Shown here piece by piece: positions 5,207 through 7,185 of a stretch of 7,185 nt of DNA. The notes below the pieces were generated by a model. It did no database searches and was not told the DNA's origin. It saw only the letters and a list, made by a program, of their open reading frames with translations. Within the stretch, counting starts at the first letter, position 1; the number at the start of each line of letters is the position of its first letter. Both the position numbers and the translations under genes were made by a program. The DNA comes from an uncultured Chloroflexota bacterium (lineage in GTDB: Bacteria; Chloroflexota; Anaerolineae; Aggregatilineales; Phototrophicaceae). The stretch is taken from assembly GCA_937870805.1 (NCBI GenBank), contig CALMZT010000211.1, positions 1 through 7,185 on the forward strand. The letters are read 5' to 3'.

Positions 5207-6505
5207 GTTGATGTGTCCTTTAACTTTCAATCTTGAGAGGATTTGTGCAACGTCTTCAGCAGTGGCAGCGCGCGGCGCTTCTTTAGCCTGTTCAGACTCT
5301 TCAAGCGCGAGGGCGTGTTCAGCTTTCAACGTAGAAACAACAATACGAGGCTCCGCCGGTGTCGGCGTGAGCGAACCTTCGACGATGGGCCACCTCTTGA
5401 TGCAGCCATCCGTCGCGATTTTGACCAGATGCGGCAGGCTGCCGCTGGACCAGCCGATGACACCTTTGTCCACCAGCTTCTGAATGGCGCGCACGTAGCG
5501 CTGGCGCAGATCCATCTGCGCTTCTGCCCACAGTCCGGTGTCATCCGTCTTCAGCGTATCAATCTCGCCGATGACCGTGGCTTCCAGATCGCCGTCCAGT
5601 CCATGATGGTAAAGCGCGGGACGTGCGCCTTTGTACCAGTTCAGTCCCAGATCGGTCTCCGGCGTGAAGTATTCGCCTTGCAAATCTTTTTGCGCCGGGC
5701 TGCCCCACAGCACCAGGTAACCACCAACACGCCCCTCGCCGATCATCTTCACAGCGTTGCCGCTGGCGATGAGCTTGCCGCCGGGCACCAGCCCATCAAG
5801 CGCTGCGTCGTCGATGCCCTTGCCTGCCATCGCGCTCATGTCCACGCCGGCGCGCTGCAAGACTTGCATGAGCTTGTCCAGTTCGCTGTTGATGGTGGAC
5901 ACAGCGCTGGCGATATCATTGGCGTTCTGCTTGTTGAGCATCGCACCGACTTTGGTGGCGTCTGGTTGGGTGTTAGTTTTCATAGCAATGTTTTCGTAGT
6001 CAGCCCCGGACACGGTAACGTTGTGCGCCGTCAGCTTGAACGGCTCAATGACAATCGGCTCTGCGAGTGGCGTTGCGCTGTAGCAAAGCGTGATGTGCGG
6101 GTGATAGCTCTCTGGAACACTGTGGGGGCTGAGTTCAAGCCCTTGTGTGCTGAAGGCTTCATAAACAGCCTTTTGCAGCGCTGCCAGATCCGGCGTGAGT
6201 TTCAATCGCAGATGGATGGCATAACCGCCGGGTGTCCCGACATAATCGCCAGGCACTTCAAACTGATCGATTGCCTCAGCTTCAAGCACGAGGGGCAGTT
6301 GAACATCAGGCAGTAGACCCGCGTCGCTCTCAGGCGCACCCTCTGCATAGACCACAGTACAGTGGTATGTGCCTGGCTCTTGCCATTCGCTGACTTCAAG
6401 TCCGGCGCTTTCCAGCAGCTTCTTGCAGCCCGCAATACTGCCGTCGTCGGTGATGGGCAGCAGCGCGCAGTATTCCTGTTTCTCCAGCAGCGCTTCAGGA
6501 GGCAT
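3650..6505 (-). CDS. 2H phosphoesterase domain - prohead protease - scaffold - HK97-fold major capsid polyprotein (951 aa)
   Basis: One uninterrupted frame carries four modules. Residues 8-170 form a 2H phosphoesterase-like domain with paired H-x-T motifs, H48-C-T50 and H137-I-T139, about 87 residues apart. Residues 175-255 are a helical linker. Residues 255-390 resemble the S78-type caudovirus prohead protease: GGYLVLWG, DLQGEYF, a His pair H300/H301 (ALYHHG), GWSSG with S353/S354, and WPIVEGSLTPTPAEP with E376; these are the probable catalytic His, Ser and acidic residue. Residues 434-560 are Ala/Gln-rich and helical, like a scaffold or delta domain. Residues 620-951 have the features of an HK97-fold capsid protein, including a long helix at 735-753 (YRKQMDEKAEETIEQLMINGD) and a C-terminal beta-rich region. 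The start at 6505 has an SD, GAGGA (6516-6512), 6 nt upstream. The protease would cut away the scaffold segment during head maturation. Capsid proteins are usually separate genes of 300-400 residues; 951 is far longer, and an internal start at 5206 may supply capsid separately. Confidence 0.83.
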   Translation of the reverse strand: MPPEALLEKQEYCALLPITDDGSIAGCKKLLESAGLEVSEWQEPGTYHCTVVYAEGAPESDAGLLPDVQLPLVLEAEAIDQFEVPGDYVGTPGGYAIHLRLKLTPDLAALQKAVYEAFSTQGLELSPHSVPESYHPHITLCYSATPLAEPIVIEPFKLTAHNVTVSGADYENIAMKTNTQPDATKVGAMLNKQNANDIASAVSTINSELDKLMQVLQRAGVDMSAMAGKGIDDAALDGLVPGGKLIASGNAVKMIGEGRVGGYLVLWGSPAQKDLQGEYFTPETDLGLNWYKGARPALYHHGLDGDLEATVIGEIDTLKTDDTGLWAEAQMDLRQRYVRAIQKLVDKGVIGWSSGSLPHLVKIATDGCIKRWPIVEGSLTPTPAEPRIVVSTLKAEHALALEESEQAKEAPRAATAEDVAQILSRLKVKGHINMDPKQIVASALDALLAAFGEGAPQLDDTQKQQIVAQVVSQLGEMASTMPATPEEAKAFGDQVAQTTIKAFAAFTHPRTAQNAAVDAIKAAMANAQPQSQFNGGVNGDNHQISVGEERKYEDLSLDDMVFGHEVVKSWAYGSRPSEGYLKTMAGRVERELGKQDSRFNHPSIKSLIKGIKANEIATSTASGGGDEWVGAAYSNRLWEKVRNVRIYQELIKKGMREEVVPQGFESIQIPTEGADPTVYTIAQSASLGSDNRPPVVVGTSRIGTGSATLTPGWLGMAVAYTTVLEEDSLIKVLPQYRKQMDEKAEETIEQLMINGDTATGANTNINLIDGTPGTGLATPYYIASNGMLKYPLVTNTAFSRDGGALDENDYRATLKLFATEFRTRFKNLAFIIDGDTHSASLDIAALKTDDVKRTNATLASGVLINMWGVDIFVSGFMPTANSSGKVPAAGAALGRILAVYAPYWAFGYKRKVTIETARLPLEQATVLVATLRLGFLARGAGASAVTYNLTV
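5204..5221 (-). promoter_or_regulatory. Internal Shine-Dalgarno and ATG for the capsid segment
   Basis: AAAGGA followed by CACATCAAC and ATG. The preceding codons encode QILSRLKVKGHIN and include codons such as AGA, TTG and TCA with locally AT-richer sequence. This looks like a former intergenic leader now read in frame. The same TTAAAGGA...CA.TCAA leader appears ahead of the independent gene at 3202, which supports its function. Confidence 0.55.
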
Positions 6506-6511
6506 TGCAGG

Positions 6512-6516
6512 TCCTC
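6512..6516 (-). promoter_or_regulatory. Ribosome binding site of the capsid polyprotein gene
   Basis: GAGGA with a 6-nt spacer (CCTGCA) to the ATG at 6505. It fixes the start upstream of the 2H domain. It immediately follows the U-tract of the terminator-like hairpin, so its accessibility could depend on folding of that hairpin. Confidence 0.7.
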
Positions 6517-6543
6517 AAATAAAAGACGCCTGCGGGCGTCTTC
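6517..6543 (-). terminator. Intrinsic terminator-like hairpin between minor head gene and capsid polyprotein gene
   Basis: On the minus strand an 8-bp perfect stem AAGACGCC / GGCGTCTT closes a CGCA tetraloop and runs into TTTTATTT. This is a GC-rich stem plus U-tract, as in Rho-independent terminators. The U-tract ends against the GAGGA ribosome site of the next gene (6516-6512), leaving only 11 nt between the end of the U-tract and the ATG at 6505. There is no room for a promoter after it, so capsid mRNA must read through it, start upstream of it, or be processed at it. The structure is clear; whether it terminates in vivo is inference. Confidence 0.68.
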
Positions 6544-6566
6544 AGTAGGTGACAAGTTGTAGGGAA

Positions 6567-7185
6567 CTAAATCCAGGTCCCGCGCGCCCTACCCGCAACC
6601 TGGACGAGCTGGTGCTTGCAGTGTCCACCATCCGCGCATTCCAGGTTCACGCCGTAGGGCGGCGTTAAGCCGCGATCATGAAACTCGACGAGCCGGTGAC
6701 GCTGCCCTTTAAGAGCTTTACAGGTCGCGCAGGATTCGGCGCCATCATCGCCCGTGAATTCGACCAGCATATTCTGGTTGGCACTGAGACGACCGGCATC
6801 ATAGAACGGTTGAATAGAGCGCGCGTACCACTGTGCTGCCTTCTGCTCCGCCATAAGATCGGAAATGCCGTTGCCGTACACCGTCTCCATGAAACTGGCG
6901 ATGTATCCTGCTTGCGCGCTGAGCAGACCGTTAATCGTGCGGCGATCATCGCGGTCCAGTTCCGCTTCACTGTCGATGTCAATGCCGCCATCGCGCAAGC
7001 CGTCGATGAAAGCCTGTGGACCATAACGCTGCACCGTGCGGTACAACTGCCGCTGCGCCTGATTGCGACGGTAGTCCTCGTTGCGTGCACCTTCTAAGAT
7101 ATTGTTGAAGGCGCTCTCGAATTCAGTTTTTGTAGCGTCAACCGCCTTGACAGCTAATTGCTCGCGCACGGCTTCAAAGGCTGCT
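6567..7185 (-). CDS. Minor head protein, Mu F / SPP1 gp7-like C-terminal part (partial, 5' end outside window)
   Basis: Proteins of the Mu gpF / SPP1 gp7 family are minor head components found near the portal, encoded just upstream of the protease, scaffold and capsid genes. The frame is open to the right edge: before the GTG at 7169 it continues as Ala-Ala-Phe-Glu-Ala, so that GTG is probably not the true start and the gene begins outside the window. Numbering from that codon, residues 10-130 are mainly helical. A Cys cluster follows: C147-x2-C150 in a CATCKALKG segment, then TPPYG at 169-173, then C178, H183, C184 and H186. This matches the usual family ending, a C-x2-C-x2-L-x-G motif followed by a Pro-Pro segment and a His/Cys pair. 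The stop is TAG at 6569-6567, followed by a terminator-like hairpin. The position directly ahead of the protease/capsid gene supports the call. I did not see the N-terminal part, so a fusion with a portal domain cannot be excluded. Confidence 0.66.
   Translation of the reverse strand, partial: AAFEAVREQLAVKAVDATKTEFESAFNNILEGARNEDYRRNQAQRQLYRTVQRYGPQAFIDGLRDGGIDIDSEAELDRDDRRTINGLLSAQAGYIASFMETVYGNGISDLMAEQKAAQWYARSIQPFYDAGRLSANQNMLVEFTGDDGAESCATCKALKGQRHRLVEFHDRGLTPPYGVNLECADGGHCKHQLVQVAGRARGTWI

Noticed and set aside
5243..6316. 357-residue open frame on the plus strand opposite the protease and 2H modules
   Set aside because: Same reason: it mirrors the minus-strand codons, shows no recognisable motif, and its direction opposes the whole operon.
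1..7185. CRISPR array, tRNA, attachment site or insertion sequence
   Set aside because: I saw no regularly spaced repeats, no cloverleaf with a T-loop, no terminal inverted repeats and no transposase motifs; almost every base lies in a coding frame.

Overview
The window is a piece of a tailed-bacteriophage (Caudoviricetes) or prophage late-gene operon. Every gene I can support lies on the minus strand, so transcription runs from high to low coordinates. The genes are packed, with junctions such as TAATG and TGATG, and most have purine-rich Shine-Dalgarno (SD) sites, so the host is a bacterium. GC content is moderate to high. I see no integrase, tRNA, attachment site or host gene, so I cannot name the host or say whether this is a free phage, a prophage or a metagenomic phage contig.

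Layout in transcription order (right to left). (1) 7185-6567: the C-terminal part of a minor head protein with a Mu F / SPP1 gp7-like Cys motif, cut by the window edge. (2) 6543-6517: a strong intrinsic-terminator-like hairpin directly against the SD of the next gene. (3) 6505-3650: one 951-codon reading frame holding a 2H-phosphoesterase-like domain, an S78-type prohead protease, an alpha-helical scaffold/delta-like segment and an HK97-fold major capsid protein. A well-placed SD and ATG at 5221-5204 suggest that the capsid part is also made separately as a nested 518-residue product. (4) 3613-3257 and 3202-2807: two small beta-rich proteins placed like head decoration or accessory proteins. 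(5) 2807-2529 and 2522-2025: a small acidic protein and an HK97 gp10-like neck/tail-completion protein. (6) 2025-688: a fusion of a family-2 glycosyltransferase and a SAM-dependent methyltransferase. (7) 688-326: an unrecognised 120-residue protein. (8) 333-1: the N-terminus of a second, GT-B type glycosyltransferase, cut by the left edge.

How it fits together: the right-hand two thirds makes and matures the capsid and begins the head-tail junction. The left third is a translationally coupled sugar-transfer and methyl-transfer cassette, placed where the remaining neck and tail genes would be expected. The simplest inference is that the virus decorates its own virion proteins with (possibly methylated) glycans, but the acceptor cannot be read from the sequence. 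The most unusual items are the four-part 2H-protease-scaffold-capsid frame with its probable internal start, and the glycosyltransferase/methyltransferase cassette inside a structural operon.

No gap between genes exceeds 65 bases, so there is no large non-coding stretch. Long plus-strand open frames opposite the capsid gene are antisense shadows and are not annotated.
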